Positions 32,322 through 41,580 of a stretch of DNA of 64,000 bases are shown here, piece by piece. The notes under the pieces were generated by a model. It saw nothing but the letters and a program-made list of their open reading frames with translations, ran no database searches and was not told where the DNA came from. The DNA comes from Bacillota bacterium (lineage in GTDB: Bacteria > Bacillota > Clostridia > Oscillospirales > Acutalibacteraceae): the NCBI GenBank assembly GCA_023410445.1, contig JAEYPT010000001.1, positions 186,001-250,000 of the forward strand, given 5' to 3'. Made by a program: the position numbers and the translations under genes. Every line of letters starts with the position of its first letter. Positions within the stretch are counted from its first letter, which is position 1.

Positions 32322-34496
32322 ATGACAAATTTACCGGATTACAGAAATGAGCGGCTCGATTTTGAGACAAGAGCCCGTGACCTCGTTTCACGCATGACTG
32401 TGGAAGAAAAAATTACACAGATGCAGCATGAAGCGCCTGCGATCGAGCGGCTCGGTATTCCAAGTTATAATTGGTGGAGCGAAGCTCTTCACGGGATTGC
32501 ACGCGCGGGTGTTTCCACCATGTTCCCGCAGGCCGTCGGCATGGCCGCAACGTTTGACCCTGAGCTGATCGGCAAAGCGGCGGATATTATTTCCACCGAG
32601 GGGAGAGCGAAGTATCACGAATTCCAGCGGAAAAACGACCATGATATCTTTAAGGGCCTGACCTTCTGGTCACCTACCATCAATATCGACCGTGACCCGC
32701 GCTGGGGCCGCGGACAGGAAACTTACGGAGAAGACCCGTACCTCACGGCTAGGCTCGGCGTTGCCTATATCAAAGGGATTCAGGGCGACGATCCGAACTA
32801 TCTGAAAGCGGCGGCCTGCGCCAAGCATTTTGCGGGTCACAGCGGTCCGGAAAGCGAGCGCCACCGATTCAATTCGCTGATTTCGCAAAAGGATCTCTGG
32901 GAAACGTATCTTCCCGCTTTCGAAGCGGCGGTAAAAGAAGCCAAGGTGGTCGGGGTCATGGGGGCGTACAACCGCTTAAACGGAGAGCCCTGCTGTGGGA
33001 GCAAATCCCTGCTGACCGATATTCTGCGCGGTGAGTGGGGCTTTAACGGCTATGTAACTTCGGATTGCTGGGCGATCCGGGATTTCAACGAGGGACATAA
33101 AGTAACCGATAATATTGAGCAGTCGTCATCCCTCGCCGTAAAAAGCGGCTGCGACCTGAATTGCGGCTGCGCATTCGCCAGTTTGGTGAAGGGCTACAAT
33201 TCCGGTTTCGTTACCGAAGAGGAAATCGACCGGGCGGTATGCCGTCTGATGGTGATCCGCATGCGTCTGGGAATGTTCGACGAGCCGGAGCACGTGAAGT
33301 ATACTTCGATTCCCTATGAAGCGAACGACTGCGCCGAGCACCGCAGCTTTGCATTGGAAGTATCAGAAAAGTCGCTTGTCCTGCTTCGCAACCGGAACGG
33401 ACTCCTGCCGCTCGACAAAAAGAAGATTCATTCCATTGCGGTGATCGGCCCCAATGCCTACAGCCGCGAAGCGCTGAAAGGGAATTATGCGGGCACGGCG
33501 TCCGAATATGTGACCGTGCTCGGCGGAATTCGGGAGGCGGCGGGGTCCGACCTGAGAATTTATTACGCGGAGGGTTGCCACCTTTATAAAAACAGCATGA
33601 GCGATCTGTCTCGGAAAAACGACCGGCTGGCGGAAGCGGTTTCCGCGGCCGAACGGGCGGACGTTGCGGTGGTCTGTCTGGGCTTAAACGCCAATCTGGA
33701 GGGCGAGGAAGGCGACGCATCCAACGAATTTGCCTCCGGAGACAAAATCAACCTTCAACTGCCCGGCAATCAGGAAATGCTCCTGGAAGAGGTGCAGAAA
33801 ACCGGAACTCCCACGGTGGTTGTTCTTCTTTCCGGGAGTGCTCTTGCCGTCACCTGGGCGGATGAACATACAGAAGTCATTATTCAGGCGTGGTACCCGG
33901 GGGCGCAGGGTGGCCGGGCAATCGCTTCCCTGCTCTTCGGCGACTTTTCACCCAGCGGAAGACTCCCGGTGACGTTTTACCGCTCGGATCGTGATCTTCC
34001 GGATTTTCACGATTATTCCATGGAAAACAGAACCTACCGCTTCTTTCACGGTGTTCCCCTTTATCCGTTCGGTTATGGCCTGTCGTACACGAGCTTCGAT
34101 TATGCGCAGCCTGTCCTGAGCGGCGGCACCGTTCGGGCGGGCGAAGATATTCAGGTGCGGGTGAAAGTGAAAAATAGCGGTTCGGTGGAATCGGATGAAA
34201 TCGCAGAGGCATATCTGCAGGACCTCGAAGCCAGTGTCCGTGTGCCGAATGTTCAGCTTGTCGGATTCCGGCGCATTCATCTGAAACCAGGTGAAACAAC
34301 GGAAATTGAATTTACCGTCACTGCGCGCCAGATGGCCCTGATCGATGAAGGAGGAAACTGTATTCTGGAACCGGGTGAATTCCGAATTTTTGTCGGAGGA
34401 AGTCAGCCGGACGAGCGCAGTGCGGAATTGACGGGAAAATCCGTACCGTCTGCGTGTTTCACGGTGATCGGTTCCCCGCTGAGGCTTCAGCGGTAA
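32322..34496 (+). CDS. Glycoside hydrolase family 3 (beta-xylosidase/beta-glucosidase)
   Basis: 724 residues, no signal peptide, so intracellular. GH3 N-domain with EALHG near residue 55, RDPRWGRGQETYGEDPYL, CAKHFAGHS (KH motif) and the nucleophile Asp in GYVTSDCWAI (about 245); GH3 C-domain with GEEGDASNEF; C-terminal fibronectin-III-like domain (about 605-715, VKNSGSVESDEIAEAYL). The WWSEALHG start and SDCWAI motif favour the beta-xylosidase-like branch. It is divergent from the importer and likely hydrolyses the imported oligosaccharides. Confidence 0.9.
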   Translation: MTNLPDYRNERLDFETRARDLVSRMTVEEKITQMQHEAPAIERLGIPSYNWWSEALHGIARAGVSTMFPQAVGMAATFDPELIGKAADIISTEGRAKYHEFQRKNDHDIFKGLTFWSPTINIDRDPRWGRGQETYGEDPYLTARLGVAYIKGIQGDDPNYLKAAACAKHFAGHSGPESERHRFNSLISQKDLWETYLPAFEAAVKEAKVVGVMGAYNRLNGEPCCGSKSLLTDILRGEWGFNGYVTSDCWAIRDFNEGHKVTDNIEQSSSLAVKSGCDLNCGCAFASLVKGYNSGFVTEEEIDRAVCRLMVIRMRLGMFDEPEHVKYTSIPYEANDCAEHRSFALEVSEKSLVLLRNRNGLLPLDKKKIHSIAVIGPNAYSREALKGNYAGTASEYVTVLGGIREAAGSDLRIYYAEGCHLYKNSMSDLSRKNDRLAEAVSAAERADVAVVCLGLNANLEGEEGDASNEFASGDKINLQLPGNQEMLLEEVQKTGTPTVVVLLSGSALAVTWADEHTEVIIQAWYPGAQGGRAIASLLFGDFSPSGRLPVTFYRSDRDLPDFHDYSMENRTYRFFHGVPLYPFGYGLSYTSFDYAQPVLSGGTVRAGEDIQVRVKVKNSGSVESDEIAEAYLQDLEASVRVPNVQLVGFRRIHLKPGETTEIEFTVTARQMALIDEGGNCILEPGEFRIFVGGSQPDERSAELTGKSVPSACFTVIGSPLRLQR

Positions 34497-34600
34497 GAAG
34501 CAGGAGCCTTGGATAGCTCTTACTCTGGCGTTTTTTACGTTATGAAAACAAGTTTTAAAGCGAATCTCAAGCAGATCCTCTCGTCACCCGGACAGAAAAA

Positions 34601-34640
34601 GGAAGCGCTGCATTTTCTCCCCATGCAGTGCTTCCTTTTT
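34601..34640. terminator. Bidirectional terminator between GH3 and AraC genes
   Basis: GGAAGCGCTGCAT (34601-34613) pairs with ATGCAGTGCTTCC (34623-34635) over 13 positions (one mismatch or wobble), with A-run on the left and TTTTT on the right. It lies between convergent genes. Confidence 0.85.
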
Positions 34641-34652
34641 CCATGCCATATG

Positions 34653-35507
34653 CTAAATACGAAGTTTTCGGAATTCCTGCGGGGAGCATCCCTTCATCTG
34701 GTGAAACAGGCGCTCGAAGGTGGCAATGCTGTTGAAGCCGACCGCGTAAGTTGCCTCGGAGATTGTGTAATTGGAATCGGTCAGTAACACTTCGGCTTTT
34801 TTAATACGAAACTCGTTCAGATACTGATGAAAGTTTTTCTCCGTGATTTCCTTAAACAGTCTGGAAAAATAATATTCGCTGAAACCGGCGGCGTGGGCGA
34901 TATCTTTCAGGTGAATATCTTCCATATAGTTTTTCTCAATAAATTCAAGCGACTTGCTGATTCGGTCCAACCCCATGTTTTTGCCGCCTGCAGCTTTCGG
35001 GTTGCCGATGTTGATTCTTGTGAGAGTGCTCCGGCACAGCAGCACCAGAATGTCGCACATTCGGGCGGTGTAATACAGTTCGTCGGCGAATCCGCCTGCT
35101 TTTCCTTCCTCCAAAATCTTCTGCAATTCGGCTTCAATGTGGAAATGAAGGTCCCTGTCCTCTTCCGTAATCAGTCTTACGTCGCGCAGCTGCGTATAAA
35201 TACGGTCCATGTCGGCGTAGGAATTCAGGCTCGACAGCTCAAAATTAATAAAGACCCGCATTCCGGTCGGCGTTTCGCTGCAAAACTCATGGATGTTTCC
35301 TCCCGGAATATAGAGAATATCCTTTTCCTTGAGTTCGAACCGTTTCGAATTGACCATGACGACAAACGCGTTTTTCAACACATAGATCAGTTCGATCGCG
35401 TTGTGCCAATGCGGCGGATAGTTGAAATTCAGGTTCTGATTGATGATGAGACGAAACGGAAATTTCTGCTCGAAAATCTCTTTTTCGTGAAGTCCCTCTA
35501 TTTTCAT
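34653..35507 (-). CDS. AraC-family transcriptional regulator
   Basis: 284 residues. An N-terminal cupin-type sensing domain (YPPHWHNAIELIYVLKN, GGNIHEF; about 30-110) precedes a C-terminal double helix-turn-helix (IHLKDIAHAAGFSEYYFSRLFKE and ISEATYAVGFNSIATFERLF; about 190-280). It sits convergent to the GH3 gene and is the likely regulator of the sugar importer/GH3 locus (inference). Confidence 0.92.
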   Translation of the reverse strand: MKIEGLHEKEIFEQKFPFRLIINQNLNFNYPPHWHNAIELIYVLKNAFVVMVNSKRFELKEKDILYIPGGNIHEFCSETPTGMRVFINFELSSLNSYADMDRIYTQLRDVRLITEEDRDLHFHIEAELQKILEEGKAGGFADELYYTARMCDILVLLCRSTLTRINIGNPKAAGGKNMGLDRISKSLEFIEKNYMEDIHLKDIAHAAGFSEYYFSRLFKEITEKNFHQYLNEFRIKKAEVLLTDSNYTISEATYAVGFNSIATFERLFHQMKGCSPQEFRKLRI

Positions 35508-35601
35508 AAAATCCGCCCCTGCTTTTTAAAATCGGATAATTCCAAACAAATATCATTCAATTGCATTGTACCGTGATCGGAGAACGGAATCAAGGGGCAA
35601 A

Positions 35602-36474
35602 TCAGGGGAAGAGTCCGTTCAGCTTCCAGAAATCCAGAACCGGTCGGGAAAGGTTTTTGTCTTTGTGGTGAATCAGCGAAAAGTTCCGCCCGAGGGTCAG
35701 CCCGCGAATGCGAATGCGCCTTAACTTTCCCTCGGAAAGATCCCGTTCCACAAGCCGAAGGGGGAGGACGGAAACTCCAAGCCCGCGGGATACGGCGCTG
35801 ACGAGCGCCTCCGTGCTGATACTTTCCCACTCCGGCGTTACGGTAATTCCATGTGTCAGCAAGGCACTGTCAAAAAGCTCCCGGGTTCCGCTTCCGTGCT
35901 CGCGGAGGAGGAACGGAAGCCCGGCAAGCTGCTCCAGCGATAGCTCGTCCGGGTAACTGAAATCGTTTGCTCCGCAGACCAGAACCAGCTCATCTTTTCG
36001 GAACCGGTGACAGATAATTCTGGTGGAATGAATATTCCCTTCGATCAGGGCAAAATCAAGCTGATTTTCCAGTACCTTCTGCTCAATTGCCGCGGAATTG
36101 TCAACGGTTACCTGAACCTTGATGTTCGGGTACTGCAAACGGAATCGCTGCACATAATCCGGCAGCAGGCAGGTGCCGACCGTGATGCTAGAACCGATCC
36201 GCACCGTCCCGAACGAATCCCGGTTGTGAATCTCGGATTCGGCTTCGTCGAACAGGGAGATAATCTTTTCGGCATACTGGAGCAGCTCTTTTCCCTCCTC
36301 CGTGAGAAACAGCCGGTGTGAAATTCGGTCGAAGAGATTGACCCCGTAGTATTGCTCCAGCTCCCGGATGGCAAGGCTGACGGCCGGCTGCGCGATTCCA
36401 AGCTTTTCCGCCGCAGCCGTTGCGCTTTTACAGCGGCAGACCGCCACGAATATTTTCATATGGCGTAAGGTCAT
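35602..36474 (-). CDS. LysR-family transcriptional regulator (CysL/CbbR-like)
   Basis: 290 residues from ATG 36474 with TGGAGGG upstream. The N-terminal winged helix (MTLRHMKIFVAVCRCKSATAAAEKLGIAQPAVSLAIRELE in segments; recognition helix near 30-48) and the substrate-binding domain starting FGTVRIGSSITVGT are typical. It is divergent from the P-type ATPase gene with a 140-base intergenic region, the usual position of a LysR regulator relative to its target. Confidence 0.92.
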   Translation of the reverse strand: MTLRHMKIFVAVCRCKSATAAAEKLGIAQPAVSLAIRELEQYYGVNLFDRISHRLFLTEEGKELLQYAEKIISLFDEAESEIHNRDSFGTVRIGSSITVGTCLLPDYVQRFRLQYPNIKVQVTVDNSAAIEQKVLENQLDFALIEGNIHSTRIICHRFRKDELVLVCGANDFSYPDELSLEQLAGLPFLLREHGSGTRELFDSALLTHGITVTPEWESISTEALVSAVSRGLGVSVLPLRLVERDLSEGKLRRIRIRGLTLGRNFSLIHHKDKNLSRPVLDFWKLNGLFP

Positions 36475-36494
36475 TGCGATCCCTCCATAGATAT

Positions 36495-36522
36495 ATAATA
36501 ATATCAATATGATGATTATTAT
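36495..36522. promoter_or_regulatory. Putative LysR operator
   Basis: Inverted repeat ATAATAAT-N12-ATTATTAT in the lysR/ATPase intergenic region, a symmetric AT-rich element of the size usual for a LysR recognition site. It is adjacent to the lysR start. Low-complexity AT sequence makes chance symmetry possible. Confidence 0.4.
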
Positions 36523-36532
36523 ATTATATTAT

Positions 36533-36561
36533 TTTACTTATGAAAAAGCAAAGACTATAAT
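36533..36561 (+). promoter_or_regulatory. Putative promoter of the P-type ATPase gene
   Basis: TTTACT at 36533-36538, a 17-base spacer and TATAAT at 36556-36561, 53 bases before the start codon. Confidence 0.55.
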
Positions 36562-36614
36562 AAGCAGGTAATAAAAATTAGAGAAAAAGTGAAAATTACG
36601 GGGGCCTTGATCGA

Positions 36615-39041
36615 ATGAACGCAGGTAAGAAAGCAACCAATGATTATCGGAATCTGCCGACGGAAGAAGTCTTTTTAGCTCTGAGATGTGACGGCAGCGG
36701 TCTTTCTGAGGTGGAGGCGGTGGAACGGCTCCGCAGCTTTGGCCCAAATGAAATCCGGGAGAAAAAGAAAAATCCGGCGGTACAGTTCTTAAAACGGTAC
36801 TGGGGGCCGATGCCCTGGCTGTTGGAATTTGCTATGGTACTGACCATTTTTGTAAGACACTATACGGAAGGAGTTCTCATCTTTGTTCTGCTTACGGTCA
36901 ACGCGGTAATCGGCTTTTTGCAGTCGCGCAATTCCCAGAAAGCGGTGGAGCTCCTGAAACGGAAGCTTCAGATCAAAGTTAAAGTCCTGCGCGGCGGGGA
37001 ATGGGTCTTAAAGGATGCAAAGGAGATCGTGCCCGGCGACGTGCTGAACCTGAAACTGGGGGACCTGGTCCCCGCAGATGTTTCTGTGCTGGAGGGGGAG
37101 GCCTCCGTAGACGCCTCAGCGCTGACCGGCGAATCGCTTCCGCAGGACGTTCAGCCGAACAGTGTGGTGTATTCCGGTTCCATTGTAAAGCGTGGTGAAA
37201 TCCGGTGCGTGGCGGTCAATACCGCGGCAGACACCTACTTTGGAAAAACGGTTTCGCTGGTTCAGATTGCCAGACCGAGGTCGAAGCAGCAGGAGCTGAT
37301 GTTTCAGATTGTAAAGTACATGATGTATCTGGGCCTTGCGGCGTCTGCCATGGTAACCTGCTACGCAATTGTTTTACATAAGGACATCACCTCCATTCTG
37401 TCGCTGATCCTTGTTTTCCTGATGGGCGCGATTCCGGTTGCGCTTCCGGCCGTCATGACGATTGTTCAGGCTGTCGGCGCACTGGATCTGTCCAAAAAAG
37501 GCGTGCTGGTGACGAGGCTGGACTCGATTGAAGATGCTTCCTCTATCGATGTTTTCTGCTTTGACAAGACCGGAACCATCACGGAGAATGAGCTTGCCGT
37601 GACGGAGTGCAAGTCGTTCGGTGCTCATCAAAACGAAGAGATCGTCCGGTTGGCGGCGCTGGCTTCCAAAGCGGAGGAGATGGACGCCATCGACACGGCT
37701 GTCCTGGCCTATGCCGATCAGTTAAACATCCGCATGGACGGCTGCATACAGCTCTCCTACCTCCCGTTTAATCCGGCGAATAAGAGGACGGAAGCCACAG
37801 CCCGCATCGGCGGCGAAACCTGCCGTATCCGGAAAGGGGCGCCACAGATCATTCTTCAGCTCTGTGCAGGGCTGGAGGAGCAGACACTGCAGGAAATCGG
37901 CCGGGAAATCGATGAATTTTCTGGAAAGGGGTATCGAACCATCGCGGTTTCCGTATGCCGGAACATGGAGTCAAAATCGGAAGATTGGGATTTTGCCGGT
38001 CTTCTGGCCCTGTCCGATCCGCCGCGGGCGGATTCCGGCGAGATGATTCGTAAGATTCAGGAACTCGGCATCCGTCCACTTATGCTGACGGGAGATAATC
38101 GGGCCATTGCCCGCGAAATCGCCGGGCAGGTCGGAATCGGAACCCGGATTCACAGCACGAAGGAGCTGGAGGGCCGGAGCCATGCGGAGCAGGTAGAGCT
38201 GATTGAAAACAGCGACGGTTTCGCGGAGGTGTATCCGGAAGATAAGTTTAAAATTGTCCATCTTCTGCAGGAGGAAGGGCATATGGTCGGAATGACCGGG
38301 GACGGCGTGAACGATGCCCCGGCTCTCAAGCAGGCCGAGCTCGGTACGGCGGTCAGCGCGGCAACGGACGTTGCGAAAGCGTCCGCCAGCATTGTGCTTA
38401 CGAAGCCGGGCTTGAGCGAGATAATCGATACGGTGCGCGTCAGCCGCAGGACGTACCAACGGATGCTCACCTGGGTCATCAACAAGATTACGAAGGTCGT
38501 CGAGGTGGTGGTTCTCTTTTCGGCCGGGTATTTCTGGATGCACAACATGCTGATCTCTCTGTTGGGCATGTCGCTGCTCGTTTTCGCCAATGATTTTGTA
38601 ACCATGTCGATTGCGACGGATCATGTGATCTCGACAAAATCGCCGAATTCCTGGAACATGAAAAATATCATGATCTCTTCCCTGGTGCTTGGCGTGCTGT
38701 TCGCGCTGGAGGATTTGCTGGCTGCCTATATCGGCGTGACCTGTTTTCATCTTGCCTATGAACAGCTTTGTACTCTTGTCATGCTCAGCCTCGTGTTCAA
38801 CACGCAGTTCCGCATCCTCACCGTTCGCGAGCGCGATCATTTTTGGAATTCTCTCCCCAGCAAGAAGCTCCTGCTGATCAGCCTTGCGGCGATTGCCTGC
38901 TTTGCGGTTATCGGAATTTTCGGAACCATTGTTCCCACGCTTGCATGGAATCAGGTGCTACTTCTTCTCGGAATCGGAGTTGTGTTTATGGTGGCCGTTG
39001 ATTTCGTCAAATTCGGTCTATTTCAAAAATTTCGTGTCTGA
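36615..39041 (+). CDS. P-type (IIIA) proton-efflux ATPase
   Basis: 808 residues. N-terminal cation-ATPase domain (GLSEVEAVERLRSFGPNEI), actuator domain with TGES (about residues 174-177), phosphorylation site CFDKTGTITENE (about 314), nucleotide-binding domain with KGAPQII, hinge MTGDGVNDAPALKQ (about 560) and about ten helices. GVLIFVLLTVNAVIGFLQ and the short N-terminus match plasma-membrane H+-ATPases found in fungi, plants and some bacteria and archaea. It may export protons during acid stress or fermentation. The LysR gene is divergent. Confidence 0.88.
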   Translation: MNAGKKATNDYRNLPTEEVFLALRCDGSGLSEVEAVERLRSFGPNEIREKKKNPAVQFLKRYWGPMPWLLEFAMVLTIFVRHYTEGVLIFVLLTVNAVIGFLQSRNSQKAVELLKRKLQIKVKVLRGGEWVLKDAKEIVPGDVLNLKLGDLVPADVSVLEGEASVDASALTGESLPQDVQPNSVVYSGSIVKRGEIRCVAVNTAADTYFGKTVSLVQIARPRSKQQELMFQIVKYMMYLGLAASAMVTCYAIVLHKDITSILSLILVFLMGAIPVALPAVMTIVQAVGALDLSKKGVLVTRLDSIEDASSIDVFCFDKTGTITENELAVTECKSFGAHQNEEIVRLAALASKAEEMDAIDTAVLAYADQLNIRMDGCIQLSYLPFNPANKRTEATARIGGETCRIRKGAPQIILQLCAGLEEQTLQEIGREIDEFSGKGYRTIAVSVCRNMESKSEDWDFAGLLALSDPPRADSGEMIRKIQELGIRPLMLTGDNRAIAREIAGQVGIGTRIHSTKELEGRSHAEQVELIENSDGFAEVYPEDKFKIVHLLQEEGHMVGMTGDGVNDAPALKQAELGTAVSAATDVAKASASIVLTKPGLSEIIDTVRVSRRTYQRMLTWVINKITKVVEVVVLFSAGYFWMHNMLISLLGMSLLVFANDFVTMSIATDHVISTKSPNSWNMKNIMISSLVLGVLFALEDLLAAYIGVTCFHLAYEQLCTLVMLSLVFNTQFRILTVRERDHFWNSLPSKKLLLISLAAIACFAVIGIFGTIVPTLAWNQVLLLLGIGVVFMVAVDFVKFGLFQKFRV

Positions 39042-39235
39042 ATCTTCGAAAGCGTCGGGACGTAATATCGCCCTCATTTTGGCTTGAATATGGCATAAAA
39101 GGATTCTCGTTTCACCAATTTCCTGTATAATTTTGTAGTAAAGATTATCCAGACACTGCCAGCGCGCTCCCGCGCTTGGAGCGCCCCGGGATTGCCGGCC
39201 GTCAAACGCAGAATTCTCCGAAACGCAGAACAAAA

Positions 39236-39270
39236 AGTCTCCCCGCCGGCACGCAGCAGGCGGGGAGACT
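39236..39270. terminator. Strong hairpin between the ATPase and HD-GYP genes
   Basis: AGTCTCCCCGCC (39236-39247) pairs perfectly with GGCGGGGAGACT (39259-39270). The T-run is poor on the plus side (TTAACG). It could end the ATPase transcript or lie in the HD-GYP leader. A TATAAT-like -10 lies at 39126-39131. Confidence 0.55.
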
Positions 39271-39302
39271 TAACGAATTACCAAAAGAGAAGGGCGAAGA
39301 TC

Positions 39303-40571
39303 TTGGGCATTAACAGATATTTTTCCAACCTATACGATTTACTGATTTGTTTCACAAAGGCCATCGATCTGGTCAGCTCCGAGGTGACGAACCATCATCA
39401 GCAGGTCACTTATCTCGCGTATCATATTGCCGACGCGTGCGGTTTGCCCATTGAACAGAAACGCTCCCTGACGATGGCTTCGCTCCTGCACGATGTCGGG
39501 GCAATCGCGTTCCGCGACAATCTGGATTTTGCGGAGGAGGAGCCTGAACATGATCACATCAACGACCATGCTTTTTTGGGAGCGCGACTGCTTGCCGGTT
39601 TTCCCGTTCTGGAGGAGGTATCGGCCATTGTCCGCTACCACCACATCCCGTGGGAAAACGGAAAAGGGGCGTTCTTTCAGGGTGAAGAGGTTCCGATGCT
39701 GTCGCATATTGTTCACCTAGCGGACCGGGTTGCGGTGAGGGTAAACCGCGGCGAATGTATCATCAGTCAGATCCGGTCCATCCGGGAATATGTCGAAAGT
39801 GGAAGAGGCACTCTGTTTGTGCCGGAGCTTGCGGATACGTTTCTGCGGATCAGCGATCGGGAGTCCCTGTGGCTCGACCTGATCTATCAGCCTGCCGCTG
39901 AGGACCTTGCGGAGGACTCGTCGGTCCGCTCAATCAAGCTCACGTTGGATGAGGTGGTTGACCTGACGCAGGTTTTCGCACGGATTATCGATTTCCGCAG
40001 CCCGTTCACGGCCATGCATTCCGCCGGAGTCGCCGCCGCGGCGGTGAAGTTGGCAGAGCTCTCCGGGTTTTCGGAGGATGAGTGTAAAATGATGAACATC
40101 GCCGGAAACCTGCATGATCTCGGAAAGCTGGCGATTCCGAGAGAAATTCTGGAGAAACAGGATAAACTGGAACCCGCGGAGTTCAACGTGATCCGGTCGC
40201 ACACCTATTATACCTACCGCCTTTTGCAGCCGATTTCCGGGTTTGGAGAGATCGCTCAGTGGGCCGCCTATCATCACGAAAAACTCAATGGCCGCGGCTA
40301 CCCGTTCCGGCTGTCGGCAAACAGTCTTTCTCTGGGAGCGCGGATCATGGCCGTCGCCGATGTTTTCACGGCGGTTACCGAAGACCGGCCTTATCGTGAG
40401 GGTATGCCGAAAGAGAAGGCTGTTTCCGTCCTGAATGGGATGACGGCGAGCGGGGGGATTTCCCCTTCGGTATGTTCGCTTTTGCTCGATCACTATGAGG
40501 CGATTGACGGCGCGCGCAGAATATCGGCGGAACGCGCCATAGAAAGTTACCGCAGCATTCTCCGCCGTTAG
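39303..40571 (+). CDS. HD / HD-GYP domain phosphohydrolase
   Basis: 422 residues from TTG 39303 (GAGAAGGG upstream); the open frame reaches 39192 but crosses the strong hairpin. An N-terminal HD domain (HHQQVTYLAYHI, ASLLHDVGAI, YHHIPW; about 30-150) is followed by a full HD-GYP domain (about 225-420) with NLHDLGKLAIP, HHEKLNGRGYP and VADVFTAVTEDRPYREG. HD-GYP proteins hydrolyse cyclic di-GMP, and some hydrolyse cGAMP. No sensory or membrane domain is present. Confidence 0.9.
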   Translation: MGINRYFSNLYDLLICFTKAIDLVSSEVTNHHQQVTYLAYHIADACGLPIEQKRSLTMASLLHDVGAIAFRDNLDFAEEEPEHDHINDHAFLGARLLAGFPVLEEVSAIVRYHHIPWENGKGAFFQGEEVPMLSHIVHLADRVAVRVNRGECIISQIRSIREYVESGRGTLFVPELADTFLRISDRESLWLDLIYQPAAEDLAEDSSVRSIKLTLDEVVDLTQVFARIIDFRSPFTAMHSAGVAAAAVKLAELSGFSEDECKMMNIAGNLHDLGKLAIPREILEKQDKLEPAEFNVIRSHTYYTYRLLQPISGFGEIAQWAAYHHEKLNGRGYPFRLSANSLSLGARIMAVADVFTAVTEDRPYREGMPKEKAVSVLNGMTASGGISPSVCSLLLDHYEAIDGARRISAERAIESYRSILRR

Positions 40572-40621
40572 GCGGACTGCTCACACAGGGCAAAAGTCCC
40601 CCCTCGGCAGCAGGGAAAATG

Positions 40622-40660
40622 AAAAACCCCAAACGCAGGCAACCTGCGTTTGGGGTTTTT
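40622..40660. terminator. Bidirectional terminator
   Basis: AAAAACCCCAAACGCAGG (40622-40639) pairs perfectly over 18 bases with CCTGCGTTTGGGGTTTTT (40643-40660) around CAA. It separates the HD-GYP gene from the convergent lsr-linked operon. Confidence 0.95.
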
Positions 40661-40676
40661 CGCCGTATGGATATAT

Positions 40677-41177
40677 TTATTCGGGGAGTTTGATTCCGAT
40701 ATACTCTGTTTCTTTGAAAAGAATCTTTTCGGTGTCGTTCAGGTAGGTACGTTCCGGCAGACAAATCAGGACGGTTCCATCGTGATGGAGGGGGAAGGGC
40801 GCGCCGTGCCATGCGCCGGCTCGGAAAATCACCAGAGTTCCTGCCGGAATCACAAACGCCTTCAGACGTTCCGGCTCGGGCGTTCCGCCGTTCGCGTCGC
40901 CGACATACATCACCATGTCGTCATCCATCGGCATCATGACTTCCACTGTGTTTGAGTGGTATTCCACATCCTGGATGACCATCGGGCGCTTTCCGACCTT
41001 CAGAGAACCGAAGGCAACCGGCGCGGTGCTGGCGATCGGCGCAAGCGCCATATCGCGGTGAAACACGCAGGGGTATTCTCCCATTCCGTAAGAACCTTCC
41101 GGGCTGGCAATGTCGGCAAGGTAGCCGTAGGGAGCCCAGTTCTCAGGCGTAACAGGCACAGCCTGAATCGTTTTCAT
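40677..41177 (-). CDS. AllA/ureidoglycolate-lyase-like cupin-fold protein
   Basis: 166 residues of the ureidoglycolate lyase (AllA) fold: VTPENWAPYGYLAD at the start, VEYHSNTVEVMMPMDDD, LKAFVIPAGTLVIFRAGAWHGAPFP and TVLICLPERTY. No other purine or allantoin gene is nearby. It is the last gene of the leftward operon lsrR-lsrK-cupin-this gene, so a role in AI-2 carbon metabolism rather than allantoin degradation is the more likely reading (inference). Confidence 0.75.
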   Translation of the reverse strand: MKTIQAVPVTPENWAPYGYLADIASPEGSYGMGEYPCVFHRDMALAPIASTAPVAFGSLKVGKRPMVIQDVEYHSNTVEVMMPMDDDMVMYVGDANGGTPEPERLKAFVIPAGTLVIFRAGAWHGAPFPLHHDGTVLICLPERTYLNDTEKILFKETEYIGIKLPE

Positions 41178-41192
41178 GGCAGCAGCCTCCCA

Positions 41193-41543
41193 TTAATATA
41201 TGTAATTGTCAACCTCAACCTTGTCAACCGCCTGGAAAGGCGCAAGGGTAGAAATCATCTTGACCGGCTGGTCGTAGTTGTTGATAACATAGTGAACCTC
41301 GCCTGGCTCGATGTGAATCAGTTGGCCCGGCTTCAGATGGTTAACGACTCCATCCACAACAACGTCGACTTCCCCTTCCAGAATAAAGAAGTCTTCTTCC
41401 ATAATATTGTGATAATGAGCTTTGAAATCCTGCTTCGGCATGAACCGAACAATCGCGAAATTCATGCGCGGGCCTTTCATCAGATATTTGGGGCCGCTGT
41501 CACCGAAGCGATATTCCTTGTCGCCCTCATTTATGATATACAT
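41193..41543 (-). CDS. Small cupin protein linked to lsrK
   Basis: 116-residue single cupin. Metal-binding residues are visible in AHYHNIMEEDFFILEGEVDVV (motif 1: HxH, E) and PGQLIHIEPGEVHYVINN (motif 2: H). It lies 37 bases downstream of lsrK and 15 before the AllA-like gene. Its place in an lsr operon without lsrG makes it a candidate for the isomerase step on phospho-AI-2 (inference). Confidence 0.75.
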   Translation of the reverse strand: MYIINEGDKEYRFGDSGPKYLMKGPRMNFAIVRFMPKQDFKAHYHNIMEEDFFILEGEVDVVVDGVVNHLKPGQLIHIEPGEVHYVINNYDQPVKMISTLAPFQAVDKVEVDNYIY

Positions 41544-41580
41544 AGCTGTTACATCCTTTCACAATTAGAAAAATTCAGGT

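Noticed and set aside
40677..41177. True allantoin-pathway ureidoglycolate lyase
   Set aside because: No purine or allantoin genes nearby; it belongs to the lsrRK transcript.
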